The translations under genes and the position numbers were made by a program. The notes under the pieces were generated by a model, which was not told the DNA's origin, searched no databases, and worked only from the letters and a program-made list of their open reading frames with translations. From assembly GCF_900115475.1 (NCBI RefSeq), contig NZ_FOWP01000001.1:620001-684000 (forward strand): 64,000 nt of DNA. The letters run 5' to 3'. Below, piece by piece: positions 63,770-64,000 of this stretch. Positions within the stretch are counted from its first letter, which is position 1; every line of letters begins with the position of its first letter. The DNA is from Ectopseudomonas composti. GTDB taxonomy: Bacteria > Pseudomonadota > Gammaproteobacteria > Pseudomonadales > Pseudomonadaceae.

Positions 63770-64000
63770 TTAGCGTCTGGATTTGAGCTTCATCTTCTCC
63801 CGCCCCTCGGCCGGGGTCAGGGCGCGGCCGCCGAGGCGCTCGATGATCTCGATGGCGCGTTCGACCAACTGGCCATTGCTGGCGTGCACGCCGCGATCCA
63901 GCCAGATGTTGTCCTCCAGCCCCACCCGCACGTGGCCGCCGAGCAGCATGGCCTGGGCGACCATGGGCATCTGCATGCGGCCGATGCCGAAGCCGGCCCA
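63770..64000 (-). CDS. cdhC: 3-dehydrocarnitine cleavage enzyme (BKACE family), C-terminal part
   Basis: The frame is open to the right edge of the window, so only the last 76 residues are seen ([14 protein letters not shown] ... MKLKSRR). [15 protein letters not shown] and the [28 protein letters not shown] tail are hallmarks of the beta-keto acid cleavage enzyme family. The first visible ATG is internal. In P. aeruginosa this enzyme (CdhC) transfers the trimethylamine-bearing part of 3-dehydrocarnitine to acetyl-CoA, giving betainyl-CoA and acetoacetate. The identification uses both family and operon position. Confidence 0.85.
   Translation of the reverse strand, partial: WAGFGIGRMQMPMVAQAMLLGGHVRVGLEDNIWLDRGVHASNGQLVERAIEIIERLGGRALTPAEGREKMKLKSRR

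Overview
The window is a chromosomal segment of a GC-rich Pseudomonas, most likely of the P. pseudoalcaligenes/oleovorans/mendocina group. Support comes from near-identical housekeeping proteins, a class II medium-chain PHA locus (phaC1-phaZ-phaC2-phaD / phaF-phaI), and gene order that from memory matches the P. aeruginosa hemE - gltDB - damX - aroBK - pilQPONM / ponA - maeB - rpmE / priA - argS - hslVU - pha - ubiEJB - hisIE - tatABC stretch. It is almost entirely core genome; I found no insertion sequence, prophage, integron, CRISPR array, rRNA or tRNA gene.

Layout. 1-414: tail of a DUF2141 protein. 451-1518: hemE. 1622-7371: a cyanate module, leftward cynA-cynB-cynD-cynS and divergent cynF, a sigma-54 activator. 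It sits between hemE and gltD, which are neighbours in P. aeruginosa as I recall. The cynA-cynF intergenic region holds a -24/-12 promoter facing cynA and three TTCGTCA direct repeats at enhancer distance, the last abutting a degenerate -24/-12 facing cynF. 7356-13341: gltD and gltB (glutamate synthase), which would consume the ammonia made by cyanase. 13579-21826: damX, aroB, aroK and the type IV pilus assembly operon pilMNOPQ, whose pilN-pilQ part is visibly AT-richer than its surroundings. 22008-30751: ponA, malic enzyme, a lipoprotein metallopeptidase overlapping an exported nuclease, rpmE and priA. 30986-35947: argS, a SPOR-domain protein, hslVU (with a clear heat-shock promoter) and a DUF971 gene.

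36244-43700 is the PHA storage locus: two polymerases, depolymerase, TetR regulator and two phasins. Both phaC1 and phaC2 are preceded by GG-N10-GC sigma-54 type promoters, and phaC1 has a Crc/Hfq-type A-rich motif at its start codon. 43847-49714: ubiE-ubiJ-ubiB, hisI-hisE, tatA-tatB-tatC-rsmE. The Tat translocase is a plausible exporter for CynA, which carries a twin-arginine signal. 49920-56255: dtd, pip, small lipoproteins, a lipocalin, DUF924, fbp and a membrane diguanylate cyclase. 56467-61421: an overlapping DUF3999-DUF2339 pair of unknown function. 61652-64000: a YkgJ-type cysteine-cluster protein and the carnitine catabolism genes cdhB, cdhA and partial cdhC.

Intergenic spaces carry several families of short palindromic (REP-like) repeats. 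The most informative material is regulatory: three good sigma-54 promoters (cynA, phaC1, phaC2) and one degenerate one (cynF), one sigma-32 promoter (hslV), a palindrome at the gltB -35 element and one inside the maeB promoter spacer. The only protein-level candidate for undescribed biology is the DUF3999-DUF2339 pair. The window does not contain an obviously new system and I do not claim one.
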